The position numbers were made by a program, and so were the translations under genes. Source: Burkholderiaceae bacterium (GTDB lineage Bacteria > Pseudomonadota > Gammaproteobacteria > Burkholderiales > Burkholderiaceae_F). Taken from it: a DNA stretch of 64,000 bases. The notes under the pieces are model-generated. The model saw only the letters and a program-made list of their open reading frames with translations. It did no database searches and was not told the DNA's origin. Below are positions 27,143 to 35,574 of the stretch, piece after piece (the stretch's first letter is position 1; each line of letters begins with the position of its first letter). The DNA is taken from NCBI GenBank assembly GCA_017461315.1, contig JAFTYR010000005.1, positions 1 through 64,000 of the forward strand, read 5' to 3'.

Positions 27143-27775
27143 ATGGGACGTATGATTAAAAGATACCGATTCTTTATCGTAGTGGTTTTGATTTTTATAG
27201 CTGGATTTTCGTATTGGTATTGGACGCCTTACGGTGTTGTCAAAACAGTAAAAGAAGCGTTTTATGCGAAAGACGATGTTGTTTTATCTCAATATATTGA
27301 TTTCAAATCCGTACGACAGTCTTTAAAAAACGATGTCTCTGAGGCTATCGAGCTTAAATTGGCCAAAATTGATGATAGACAGGGATGGAAAAAGTTGGGG
27401 ATTTCTTTGATACAAGGACTTTCCAATCGTCTGATTGACGATGTTGTCACTCCCGTTGGCATTAAAAAGATGATGGAAGGCGAAGATACGCTACAGAAAT
27501 TGTCCGATGCATTGATGTTAGATCGGAATCGATCTAATACAAAAAAACAAAATTTAGATTCCGTTGCTACGGAGCAGGGATCCACCCAAAGTAAAGAAAA
27601 AACTCAAAAGAAAGAACGGAAATATACGCTTTCATTAGGTTATCTAAATAATTTAAATCATTTTGAAATCAAAGCCTTATCCAAAAAGGATCCCAATCAA
27701 AGCTTTTCTGTAGAGATGACTCGCGTTGGTCTATTTGATTGGAAGATTACTCGGATTAATATGAATCACTTTTAA
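27143..27775 (+). CDS. Membrane-anchored DUF2939 protein
   Basis: 210 residues from the ATG at 27143, preceded by AAAGAGG at 27133-27139; a TTG at 27122 is in frame but lacks a site. One N-terminal membrane helix (about 9-27, FFIVVVLIFIAGFSYWYW) is followed by TPYGVVKTVKEAFYAKDDVVLSQYIDF and KSVRQSLKNDVSEAI, the signature of DUF2939. The central part is Lys/Gln-rich and probably flexible. The C-terminus ends VGLFDWKITRINM. Function unknown; likely periplasmic domain tethered to the inner membrane. It may be co-transcribed with the FAH-family gene 20 bp downstream. Confidence 0.75.
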   Translation: MGRMIKRYRFFIVVVLIFIAGFSYWYWTPYGVVKTVKEAFYAKDDVVLSQYIDFKSVRQSLKNDVSEAIELKLAKIDDRQGWKKLGISLIQGLSNRLIDDVVTPVGIKKMMEGEDTLQKLSDALMLDRNRSNTKKQNLDSVATEQGSTQSKEKTQKKERKYTLSLGYLNNLNHFEIKALSKKDPNQSFSVEMTRVGLFDWKITRINMNHF

Positions 27776-27795
27776 TTTTGTCTAAGGAGATATCT

Positions 27796-28506
27796 ATGTC
27801 CTTTGTTTTTGCGCCGTACTGTATTCCAGCCGTTCCGGTTTGGGAAAGAAAGAATGAATATTTTCCGGTACATCGAGTTTATTGCGTTGGTGCTAATTAC
27901 ACAGATCACGTGAAAGAAGTGGGTGCTGAAGGTCGTGAACGTCCATTTTTCTTCTGTAAGCCTGCGGATGCCCTCGTCATTTCTCATGAAGGTAAAGAAG
28001 TAGAGATGACATATCCAAGAGATACGCATAATTTAAACCTGGAAGTTGAACTGGTTATTGCAATTGGTAAAAATGCTCCAGAAAAGGGCATTATTACTAC
28101 GGAAGAGGCGATGGATTATGTTTGGGGCTACGCCGCAGGGGTTGAATTTACTCGTCGTGATTGGCACTTAACTTTACGTGAAAAAAGACTCGCTTGGGAA
28201 AAAGCAAAAAGCTTCGATCAATCTGTGCTTATTACCGATATTCGTCCTAAGGAATATGCTCCAGATCCTGAAAAAATGGATTTATGGCTTTATGTTGATA
28301 ATCAAGAGCGTCAACGCGGTAAGTGTAATCATATGATTTGGAATGTTGCTGAAATTATCAGTGAACTTTCGACATCATGGCAACTTTGTGCGGGTGACTT
28401 GATTTATACCGGAACTCCTGCAGGAACCGGTCCTATTGAAGCAGGACAGGCCTTTGAAGGTGGTGTTGGCGGAGTCGGTGTATTTAAGGCCAAAATGACT
28501 GCTTAA
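27796..28506 (+). CDS. Fumarylacetoacetate hydrolase family protein
   Basis: 236 residues from the ATG at 27796 with an AAGGAGA site. The FAH core is clear: YCVGANYTDHVKE, FFFCKPADALV, then the metal-binding acidic residues in LNLEVELVIAIGKNA and the GAEFTRRDW-like segment AAGVEFTRRDW, and the C-terminal DLIYTGTPAGTGPIEAGQAFEGGVGG. Members are Mg/Mn-dependent hydrolases or decarboxylases acting on acylpyruvates and oxaloacetate; the substrate here cannot be told. Its stop shares the palindrome TTAA with the stop of the convergent transglycosylase gene. Confidence 0.92.
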   Translation: MSFVFAPYCIPAVPVWERKNEYFPVHRVYCVGANYTDHVKEVGAEGRERPFFFCKPADALVISHEGKEVEMTYPRDTHNLNLEVELVIAIGKNAPEKGIITTEEAMDYVWGYAAGVEFTRRDWHLTLREKRLAWEKAKSFDQSVLITDIRPKEYAPDPEKMDLWLYVDNQERQRGKCNHMIWNVAEIISELSTSWQLCAGDLIYTGTPAGTGPIEAGQAFEGGVGGVGVFKAKMTA

Positions 28507-29567
28507 CCAATTAAGCCTGGTTGATTAAGCCGTTTTGCAATTGTTGAGCCAAGTTCTGCGACTGCACCTGCATAAAAGTATGATGCGTTGTAGCGCAAAA
28601 CTGTTGCAAAATTAGAGGTTACAAGCCGATAAAGTGTACGACTTTCCTTAGATCCGGAAGGATAGTAAGGAAAGTCCGCTACGAATACTCTCGTTTCTGG
28701 TGAAAGACGAGTATTCGAAGGATGGAATCGAACTCCAGAGGATTGGAGCTGAGCAAGAGTAAAACGTGCACTTCTTCCACCACCGTATTTTTGAGCGACT
28801 CGTAAAGAGATATCAGCATTAAGAATCATCGGCAAATCCGCTTGCCATCCATTTTTTAAAAGATAGTTGGCAATAGAGCCAACGGCGTCTGCAAAGGATC
28901 GATGAATGTTGATTTGTCCATCTCCATCAAAATCCACACCAAATCGACCGATAGAACTCGGCATAAATTGTGGTAAACCGATTGCTCCGGCATAGGAACC
29001 CAGGATTTCTTCTGGATCTAATTTGTTTTGGTAAACAATAACGAGAAAAGATTCCAGTTCTTTTCTAAAAAAGTCAGCACGCCGTGTGTAATCAAAACTT
29101 AATGTGACAAGTGCATCTAAAACTTTCCACGATCCTGTATTCTCTCCATATCGCGTTTCAACTCCTAAAATTCCAACAATAACCGCTGGATCAACACCGT
29201 ATTCTCGTTTGGCACGTTCTAAAAGATCACGATGCAGTTTCCAGAAGTTGATACCTAGACTAATACGATAAGAACCTAGGAAATTAGAACGATAACGGTT
29301 CCAATCTCGGGATGATATTTTTTTCCCAGGTACGGTTTTAGGAGGTGTCATCAAGCGTTCAATTCGAGATTGATAAGTAGCTTGATCGATGACACTTGCA
29401 ATCCACCTAGCTTCGATTCCATGGCGGTTTGAAACAATTTTTATGAATTTTTGTACTTCGTCTCGTTGACTATAAGGAGTATTTCTTCCATAAGCTAAAG
29501 CCGGATAATTCAATCCGGTTAAAGCGAGTGCACTTAATGCACTAATAGAAAAAATACGTCTACGCAT
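28503..29567 (-). CDS. Lytic murein transglycosylase, MltB family
   Basis: 354 residues from the ATG at 29567 (GGAG seven bases upstream; a TTG at 29573 is in frame). A signal peptide (about 1-25, ending YPALAYG) lacks a lipobox cysteine, so a soluble or anchored periplasmic enzyme is expected. The catalytic Glu is in ILGVETRYGENTGSW, and the family motif YAGAIGLPQFMPSSI and DFDGDGQINIHRSFADAVGSIANYL follow. It cleaves the MurNAc-GlcNAc bond, forming 1,6-anhydro ends. No peptidoglycan-binding domain at the C-terminus. Convergent with the FAH-family gene. Confidence 0.93.
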   Translation of the reverse strand: MRRRIFSISALSALALTGLNYPALAYGRNTPYSQRDEVQKFIKIVSNRHGIEARWIASVIDQATYQSRIERLMTPPKTVPGKKISSRDWNRYRSNFLGSYRISLGINFWKLHRDLLERAKREYGVDPAVIVGILGVETRYGENTGSWKVLDALVTLSFDYTRRADFFRKELESFLVIVYQNKLDPEEILGSYAGAIGLPQFMPSSIGRFGVDFDGDGQINIHRSFADAVGSIANYLLKNGWQADLPMILNADISLRVAQKYGGGRSARFTLAQLQSSGVRFHPSNTRLSPETRVFVADFPYYPSGSKESRTLYRLVTSNFATVLRYNASYFYAGAVAELGSTIAKRLNQPGLIG

Positions 29568-29713
29568 AAACAATCTCCAAGTACAGCTTCATAAGAGTAC
29601 CTGAAAAAACTTTGGAGAGAAAGAAATGAGGTGCCAATTCAAGCACGATCAAAGAGTTTGAAAAACAGAATAGATAAAAACTAAAGAGAAGTAATGGTAT
29701 TAGTACGCTCAAT

Positions 29714-29739
29714 AAAAAAGGCCAGAAAATACTGACCTT
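29714..29739 (-). terminator. Terminator of the HU gene
   Basis: AAGGCCAG (29718-29725) pairs with CTGACCTT (29732-29739), one G-U; the minus strand continues into six T. Confidence 0.75.
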
Positions 29740-29772
29740 TCGAATCAAAAATAATTTTCTAGAAATTTAAAA

Positions 29773-30084
29773 TTATTTCTTTGATTTCTTGCAACACTTT
29801 TTGCACTTAGGAGTGTTAACGGCTTCTTTGAAGGCTTTACCAGGAACGAAGCGAGGAACTTTTTTAGCTGGAATCTTGATAGTTTCACCCGTCGAAGGAT
29901 TGCGACCTTCACGAGCGGTACGTTCTAGTATATTGAAAGAGCCAAAACCGATTAATTGAACGGAATCACCAGCGACAACGCTTTTTATTACGTTGGCAGT
30001 AAGGGCGTTAACCACTTTTTCAACTTCAACTTTTGGCAGTTCGGTGTCAGCGGCAATGGCAGAGACTAATTCTTGTTTATTCAT
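29773..30084 (-). CDS. HU-family histone-like DNA-binding protein with Cys/Lys tail
   Basis: 103 residues from the ATG at 30084, where homologues start (MNKQELVSAIA); an ATG at 30093 is closer to the GGGAG site but too close for good spacing. The HU fold is complete: N-terminal helices, GFGSFNILERTAREGRNPST with the DNA-binding arm, IPAKKVPRFVPGKAFKEAV. Instead of ending there, about 13 extra residues follow, TPKCKKCCKKSKK, with three cysteines and many lysines. Normal HU is about 90 residues. It bends and compacts DNA. Monocistronic, with its own terminator. Confidence 0.94.
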   Translation of the reverse strand: MNKQELVSAIAADTELPKVEVEKVVNALTANVIKSVVAGDSVQLIGFGSFNILERTAREGRNPSTGETIKIPAKKVPRFVPGKAFKEAVNTPKCKKCCKKSKK

Positions 30085-30327
30085 GTTGTACATATCTCCC
30101 TAAGAAACAAGTTGAGTTACTTGTCGTAGGAATTGTAAGTCAGTTTTATATCAATAGGATTAAAAGATTTAAATAAATCATCCACTGTGGCATAAAATGT
30201 CTATTTTTACGTACAGAGGAATATCCATTTTGGATTTAAATTGGTTCAAGGACAGAAATAATGGAATCGGTTTAATCTATTGATAAAATCTGAAAAAGAT
30301 ACCTTGGAGTAGGTGACTCAATATTTT

Positions 30328-31266
30328 ATGAAAAAAATTGCAAAGGTAGCGTTTTATAGTCATCCAACCTTTCAAAAACATGTGATGGGTGAAGGCAATC
30401 CTGAATGTCCGCTACGATTAGAAAAGATTGATGAAATTATGTTGACTACAGGAATTGATCGTATGGTGGTTCCTGTTACGGCTCCCGTGGTAGCGTATTC
30501 GGATCTACTAGCGGCACACGATGCGGATTACCTGTCGTTTTTATCTCGCTCAGTCCCTTATGAAGGTTCTGTTCGTCTTAATATGGACACAGCGATGAAT
30601 TCGTATAGTTGGGAGGCGGCGCAACACGCTGCAGGGGCCATAACCGATGCCGTAGATCGAGTGATTTCTGGCGAATTTGATCAAGCTTTTTGCGCAGTAA
30701 GACCTCCAGGACATCATGCACATCGAGATCATTTTGGAGGTTTTTGTTTTATTAATAATATTGCGGTCGGAGCGCTCCATGCTCTAAAAGTTTGTGGTCT
30801 AAAAAAGGTGGCCGTGGTGGATTTTGATGTGCATCATGGAGATGGTACGACCAATATTTTGGGTGGACGGGAAGACGTTTTGATCATTGATGGCTTTCAA
30901 AATGATTTATTTCCGTATGCACACTTACATAATTGCCCCAGTAATGCGATTTATACCCCCTTTGATGAAGGTATGGGTGGAGAGGAATTTATGAAGGTAG
31001 TCGATACCATTTGGATTCCTCACCTGTTGCAGTATCAACCGGAATTAATTTTAGTGTCTGCTGGATTTGATGCTCACCGAGAAGAGGATCAGGCTCAACT
31101 TTTAATGGTCGAATCTAATTATGCTTTCATTGGACGACGATTGAATTCAGTTGCTCAGTCCATTCCCGCATGTCGAGGTGTTATTGGTGCACTAGAAGGC
31201 GGTTATCGTACTTCGAGTTTAGCGAGAAGCTGTGCCTCTTTTATTCGACAGTTGGTTTGTTCGTAA
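30328..31266 (+). CDS. Histone-deacetylase-family amidohydrolase
   Basis: 312 residues from the ATG at 30328; a GTG at 30313 is an alternative. The arginase/deacetylase fold is shown by PPGHHAHRDHFGGFCFINN (catalytic His-His pair) and zinc ligands in VDFDVHHGDGT and SAGFDAHREED; the C-terminus LEGGYRTSSLARS is typical. Bacterial members deacetylate small acetylated amines (acetylpolyamines) or lysines; the substrate is not predictable here. Probably monocistronic or followed by the MFS gene 18 bp downstream. Confidence 0.92.
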   Translation: MKKIAKVAFYSHPTFQKHVMGEGNPECPLRLEKIDEIMLTTGIDRMVVPVTAPVVAYSDLLAAHDADYLSFLSRSVPYEGSVRLNMDTAMNSYSWEAAQHAAGAITDAVDRVISGEFDQAFCAVRPPGHHAHRDHFGGFCFINNIAVGALHALKVCGLKKVAVVDFDVHHGDGTTNILGGREDVLIIDGFQNDLFPYAHLHNCPSNAIYTPFDEGMGGEEFMKVVDTIWIPHLLQYQPELILVSAGFDAHREEDQAQLLMVESNYAFIGRRLNSVAQSIPACRGVIGALEGGYRTSSLARSCASFIRQLVCS

Positions 31267-31284
31267 TTCAATAAATCAAAAATT

Positions 31285-32565
31285 GTGAAATTTTCATTTT
31301 TTCAAAATCAACTAAAGCCAGGAGTAAAACCCTCAGAGGTTTTCTCTTGGGCTAGTTATGATTTTGCTAATTCTGGATATTCGACGGTTGTTCTTACCGC
31401 CATTTTTAATGCGTACTTTGTTGGTGTTGTTACAAACAATGAAAGCTGGTCCACATTAGTTTGGACTCTTGTGATTACACTCTCAAATCTGATCTCAATT
31501 GCTGTAATCCCAATCATTAGTGCAAGAGCGGATAGGAATGCCAATAAAAAACAGTGGTTGGGACTCGTTACTTTGATTTGTATTACAACCACGGGGGCCC
31601 TAGGGTGGAGTCAAGCTGGTGATTTTCTTTGGGCCTCAATTTTTGTCATCCTATCTAATATTGCTTTTAATGCGGGTGTCGTTCTGAATTCTGCCTTTTT
31701 GTCAGAACTTGCGCTACCAAATAGCTTCGGACGAATATCGGGATGGGGATGGTCCTTTGGATATTTAGGCGGAATTATTTGTTTGGGTTTGTGTTTAATG
31801 GTAGTTGAAGCCCAAAAACACGAGGGTGCTGAAGTTTATGTTGGTAGCTGTATGCTAATCACAGCTCTTGTATTTTTGTTGGGTTCGCTTCCCATGTTTT
31901 TTTGTGTTAGAGAACGGTCCAAACCCTTAGTTGCGCAAGAAAAACATCCATTTGAAGAACTGAAAGATACTGTCCGGGAAGTGATTAAAGAAAATAAGAA
32001 CTTCGCCTGGCTTTGTTTATCGGGTGTTTTTTATCAGGCTGGGATTGCGGTTGTGGTAACCCTATCGGCGGTTTATGCTCAAATTGTGATGAAGTTCAGC
32101 ATGGCTGAGACGATTCTATTAATTTTGATTGTTAACTTCACAGCTGCTTTTGGCGCTTTTGCCTTAGGTTTCCTTCACGATATTATTGGACACAAAAAAA
32201 ACTTAATAGTAACGATATTAATTTGGATACTTACTATAGTAATTGCTGGTTTTTCTGAGTCAAAAATTATGTTTTGGATTTCGGCTAACTTTGCCGGTAT
32301 TGCGATGGGGTCCTCGCAATCTTCTGGCCGAGCAATGGTAGCAGCGCTTGTTGCTAAAAATAAACTAGCTCAGTTTTACTCTTTGTGGAACGTTTCTGTA
32401 TGGATCGCTAATGTTCTAGGTCCCATTACCTATGGAGTAATTACCTGGATAAGCGGTGGAAATCATCGGATGGCGATTTTGATTACGGGACTCTTTTTTG
32501 TTATAGGACTCTTAGCTTTGTGTCCGATTAAGCTTCAGGATCAAAAAAAGATCCCATCACAATAA
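31285..32565 (+). CDS. MFS transporter, UMF1 (Atg22-like) family
   Basis: 426 residues with about 12 hydrophobic helices. The N-terminal FSWASYDFANSGYSTVVLTAIFNAYFV is the UMF1 hallmark, related to yeast Atg22 vacuolar effluxer. Starts with GTG and only weak ribosome binding signals, 18 bp after the deacetylase gene, so translation may be coupled. Substrates of bacterial UMF1 proteins are mostly unknown; amino acid export has been proposed for relatives. The stop codon lies in the loop of the terminator at 32549-32580. Confidence 0.88.
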   Translation: MKFSFFQNQLKPGVKPSEVFSWASYDFANSGYSTVVLTAIFNAYFVGVVTNNESWSTLVWTLVITLSNLISIAVIPIISARADRNANKKQWLGLVTLICITTTGALGWSQAGDFLWASIFVILSNIAFNAGVVLNSAFLSELALPNSFGRISGWGWSFGYLGGIICLGLCLMVVEAQKHEGAEVYVGSCMLITALVFLLGSLPMFFCVRERSKPLVAQEKHPFEELKDTVREVIKENKNFAWLCLSGVFYQAGIAVVVTLSAVYAQIVMKFSMAETILLILIVNFTAAFGAFALGFLHDIIGHKKNLIVTILIWILTIVIAGFSESKIMFWISANFAGIAMGSSQSSGRAMVAALVAKNKLAQFYSLWNVSVWIANVLGPITYGVITWISGGNHRMAILITGLFFVIGLLALCPIKLQDQKKIPSQ

Positions 32566-32580
32566 AAGGAGATGGGATCT
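32549..32580. terminator. Bidirectional terminator, MFS gene / fhs
   Basis: AGATCCCATC (32549-32558) pairs perfectly with GATGGGATCT (32571-32580). The minus strand runs into seven T. The MFS stop TAA (32563-32565) is in the loop. Confidence 0.85.
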
Positions 32581-32606
32581 ATCGGTACTTGCGAGTAGCT
32601 AATGAC

Positions 32607-34253
32607 TTAGCTTAAACCGGTGATTTTTCCGTCAACGACATCGATGGTGTAGGCAGCCGGTTTCTTTGGAAGACCTGGCATACGCATAATGGCACCAGTT
32701 GTCACGACAATAAATCCAGCACCTGCATTCAAAATCAATCTTTGAACCGGAAGAGTAAAGTCTTTAGGAGCCCCCTTCAGTGCAGGTTCATGTGACATAG
32801 AAAATGGTGTTTTTGCAATACAGATTGGTAACTTATCAAAGCCGAGTTCTTTTAGACGAGTTAAGTCTTTGAGAGCGGCGGGGGAAAGGTCAATATTCTT
32901 ACCACCGTAAATTCTCGTATTAATACTTTGAATCTTGTCGGTTAATTCATCTTCGAGTTGATAAGCATAATCTAGGGCTTCGGAAGCTTCATTTGTTGCT
33001 TCGATAACAGCACGGGCTACATCTAAAGCGCCTTCGCCACCCTTGGCAAAACCATCGGAAACCGCAAATCGAACGCCAAGAGCAAGACACTCATCTCGGA
33101 CGATTTGAATTTCTTCTTCTGGATCATTGTAGAAGTGATTTAAGGAAACCACGACTTTCTGGCCAAAACGTTTCAGGTTTTCAATGTGAGCGTGTAAGTT
33201 AGGAAGACCCTTGATAAGGGCTTCTTTATTGGGTTTACCAATTTCAGGAAGAGCAATGCCACCGTGCCACTTTAGAGCTTTTAAGCTTGTAACTAGTACA
33301 GTTGCATCTGGTTGAAGTCCTGCCATACGACATTTGATGTCATAGAATTTTTCGGCCCCTAAATCGCTACCGAAACCAGCTTCAGTAATCGCCCAATCGG
33401 CAACGGTCATTGCGGCTCGAGTCGCTACAACAGAGTTACATCCATGAGCGATATTAGCGAAGGGTCCACCATGAACAAAAGCTGGAACGCCTTCTAAGGT
33501 TTGAACCAGATTAGGAAGCATTGCATCTTTAAGAAGAGCCATTAGAGCACCAGTTGCGCCTAGTTCTTTGCAGGTAAATGCAGATCCATCTACTTTGATA
33601 CCAACGACTAAACGATCAAGGCGAACTCGTAAGTCGTCTAAGTCGTTAGCAAGACATAATACTGCCATCAGTTCACTAGCTGCGGTGATATCAAATCCAG
33701 TTTCTGTAGGAATGCCATTAGCTGAGCCACCTAAGCCATCAACGATGTTACGTAACATACGATCGTTAACGTCTAAAACACGGCGCCAGGTAACATCTTT
33801 AAGACAAACTTGACCTTGGTGACGGGCGTTGTCAATGAGGGCCGCTAGTAGGTTATTCGCAGCGGTGATCGCGTGGAAGTCGCCCGTGAAGTGCAAGTTG
33901 ATGGACTCCATCGGAACGACTTGAGAGTAGCCACCACCCGCAGCTCCGCCCTTCATACCGAAAGATGGACCTAAAGACGGTTCACGAAGAGCAAGGCAAG
34001 CAGAATTACCGAGCTTCTTTAAACCCTGTGCAAGGGCAATAGAAGTTGTTGTTTTTCCAGAACCAGCTGGCATACCAGAAGTTGCGGTAACAAGAATCAG
34101 TTTTCCGTTTGCCTTACGGTCTTTAGAAAGATCAACTTTTGCCTTATCTCGGCCATAAGGAATATATTCTTCTTCCTTTAGACCAATGGATTCTGCAAGC
34201 TGATTGATTGGGATTAGTTTGGCTTGTTGAGCGATCTCAATATCAGTTAGCAT
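32607..34253 (-). CDS. fhs: Formate-tetrahydrofolate ligase
   Basis: 548 residues, close to the usual ~555. It makes 10-formyl-THF from formate, ATP and THF for one-carbon metabolism. The P-loop is SGMPAGSGKTTTSIALAQGL (about 60-79), where most family members have TPAGEGKTT. Other conserved stretches: EPSLGPSFGMKGGAAGGGYSQVVPMESINLHFTGDFHAI, PAFVHGGPFANIAHGCNSV, EAGFGSDLGAEKF. ATG with AAGGAG upstream. Terminators bracket the gene on both sides, so it is a single-gene unit. Confidence 0.96.
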   Translation of the reverse strand: MLTDIEIAQQAKLIPINQLAESIGLKEEEYIPYGRDKAKVDLSKDRKANGKLILVTATSGMPAGSGKTTTSIALAQGLKKLGNSACLALREPSLGPSFGMKGGAAGGGYSQVVPMESINLHFTGDFHAITAANNLLAALIDNARHQGQVCLKDVTWRRVLDVNDRMLRNIVDGLGGSANGIPTETGFDITAASELMAVLCLANDLDDLRVRLDRLVVGIKVDGSAFTCKELGATGALMALLKDAMLPNLVQTLEGVPAFVHGGPFANIAHGCNSVVATRAAMTVADWAITEAGFGSDLGAEKFYDIKCRMAGLQPDATVLVTSLKALKWHGGIALPEIGKPNKEALIKGLPNLHAHIENLKRFGQKVVVSLNHFYNDPEEEIQIVRDECLALGVRFAVSDGFAKGGEGALDVARAVIEATNEASEALDYAYQLEDELTDKIQSINTRIYGGKNIDLSPAALKDLTRLKELGFDKLPICIAKTPFSMSHEPALKGAPKDFTLPVQRLILNAGAGFIVVTTGAIMRMPGLPKKPAAYTIDVVDGKITGLS

Positions 34254-34298
34254 GTTGTTAACTCCTTACTGAATGTTCAAAATAAATCCTTAAATAGA

Positions 34299-34321
34299 AA
34301 ACCGAGCTTGACGCTCGGTTT
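34299..34321 (-). terminator. Terminator after the gene at 34324-34938
   Basis: AAACCGAGC (34299-34307) pairs with GCTCGGTTT (34313-34321) around TTGAC, followed on the minus strand by a T-rich tract. Confidence 0.85.
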
Positions 34322-34323
34322 CC

Positions 34324-34938
34324 TTAATTCTTTTTAGACGCAACAGTGGTGTCTTTGGTGTTTGAGGTCTTTTTCTTTTTAATTTTGTTTTGCTTTTGAA
34401 GGTGATCGAGTCCCTTTTCTACACCCTGGATCAAAGAAAACAAGTAGCGACCAATTTGAAAATCAACAGCAACTTGATGACGAGTGCTGTTCAAAACCGC
34501 AGGATTGGGATCAGTTGCCTCAGGACCAAACAACTTGTACATAAACAAAGTTGACAATCCGCTCACTAAGGGACGAATGGTATCGTTTTGCTTAGCGTTT
34601 TCTTCTTGAATCAAACGCCAATAGCTATCGAAACTTTTTTGTCGATCAACTGAAAGCAATTTTTTTCGCATCTGTTCCATTAGCATCTCTTCCGGGCTAC
34701 CAAATTGTTTGGTTGTAGCACCGCGGATCGCCTCTACGAGCATGGCGACGCTAAGGGGAGCGTACTGGTCTTCAAATTCACTTAATCGCTCTTTGCGTTT
34801 AATAAACCAGGGAACATGAAAGTCACTCGCCTTCAGTAATGAGTGGTTTACCATTTTGTAGTAATGCTGAAAGACCTGGTTAATAATGGCGGTCATTTCA
34901 TTGAGTTCTTCTTGTGAAAATTCGGTTTTATGTTTCAA
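34324..34938 (-). CDS. Unrecognised soluble protein with Lys-rich C-terminus
   Basis: I place the start at the TTG at 34938, which has GGAG eight bases upstream (204 residues); an ATG at 34980 gives 218 residues but has no ribosome binding site. The protein is helix-rich and soluble, with no signal peptide. Notable stretches are FHVPWFIKRKERLSEFEDQY, LFMYKLFGPEATDPNP and a C-terminal run of lysines (NKIKKKKTSN). I do not recognise the family. It has its own terminator and lies alone between fhs and the divergent YqaA-like gene. Confidence 0.7.
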   Translation of the reverse strand: MKHKTEFSQEELNEMTAIINQVFQHYYKMVNHSLLKASDFHVPWFIKRKERLSEFEDQYAPLSVAMLVEAIRGATTKQFGSPEEMLMEQMRKKLLSVDRQKSFDSYWRLIQEENAKQNDTIRPLVSGLSTLFMYKLFGPEATDPNPAVLNSTRHQVAVDFQIGRYLFSLIQGVEKGLDHLQKQNKIKKKKTSNTKDTTVASKKN

Positions 34939-35062
34939 GAAAGAATCTCCATTTAGACATTTCCAAGAGGCCTTAATCATACGGTATTTTTAGGGCTTAC
35001 ATCGATTATGACGGTAAACAAAATCATAAAATTTAAAGAAATCTAAAAATGAACAAAATAAG

Positions 35063-35470
35063 ATGAGTTTTGAAACGTATTTATTAAGTTTATTAACCAG
35101 TTCTTTTGTTTCATCAACACTTCTGCCAGGGGGTAGCGAAGTTTTACTCCTATGGGGCGTTAATGAATATCCAGAGTCTTTATGGTCAATCATAATGGTG
35201 GCTACTGTAGGTAATACGATTGGGGCGATAGTGACTTACGGTATTGGTCGATGGATTCCAAATCGAGTGGAATCGAAAACAGTCGATTTTTTTAGGCGTT
35301 GGGGTGTTTGGAGTTTATTGTTTTCCTGGGTTCCGTTAATTGGCGATGGGTTTTGCCTCGCTGCAGGCTGGTTAAGAATCTCTTGTGTGCTTTCAATTAC
35401 TTTGATTGTGATCGGTAAATTAGCTCGTTATGCGGTTCTTGCCTATGGATATGGGATATTTTTCAATTAA
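35063..35470 (+). CDS. YqaA-family membrane protein (VTT/DedA-like)
   Basis: 135 residues with four to five hydrophobic helices. The motif SSTLLPGGSEVLLL near the N-terminus and WVPLIGDGFCLAAGWLR later are typical of YqaA, a small relative of the DedA/VTT family. Exact function is unknown; relatives act in membrane lipid handling. Its gene is divergent from the lysine-tailed protein gene. Confidence 0.88.
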   Translation: MSFETYLLSLLTSSFVSSTLLPGGSEVLLLWGVNEYPESLWSIIMVATVGNTIGAIVTYGIGRWIPNRVESKTVDFFRRWGVWSLLFSWVPLIGDGFCLAAGWLRISCVLSITLIVIGKLARYAVLAYGYGIFFN

Positions 35471-35537
35471 GACGTCTATCAAGACAATATTTCTGCAAAT
35501 AGCCAAAAAAGGGTCAGTTTTTTGCCAATGCATTCCC

Positions 35538-35543
35538 TATAAT
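35538..35543 (+). promoter_or_regulatory. Probable -10 box of etfBA
   Basis: A consensus TATAAT lies 32 bp before the etfB start. No good -35 is visible upstream. Confidence 0.4.
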
Positions 35544-35574
35544 TCCGAAACAGGATTTTGAGGATAATTTGTCG

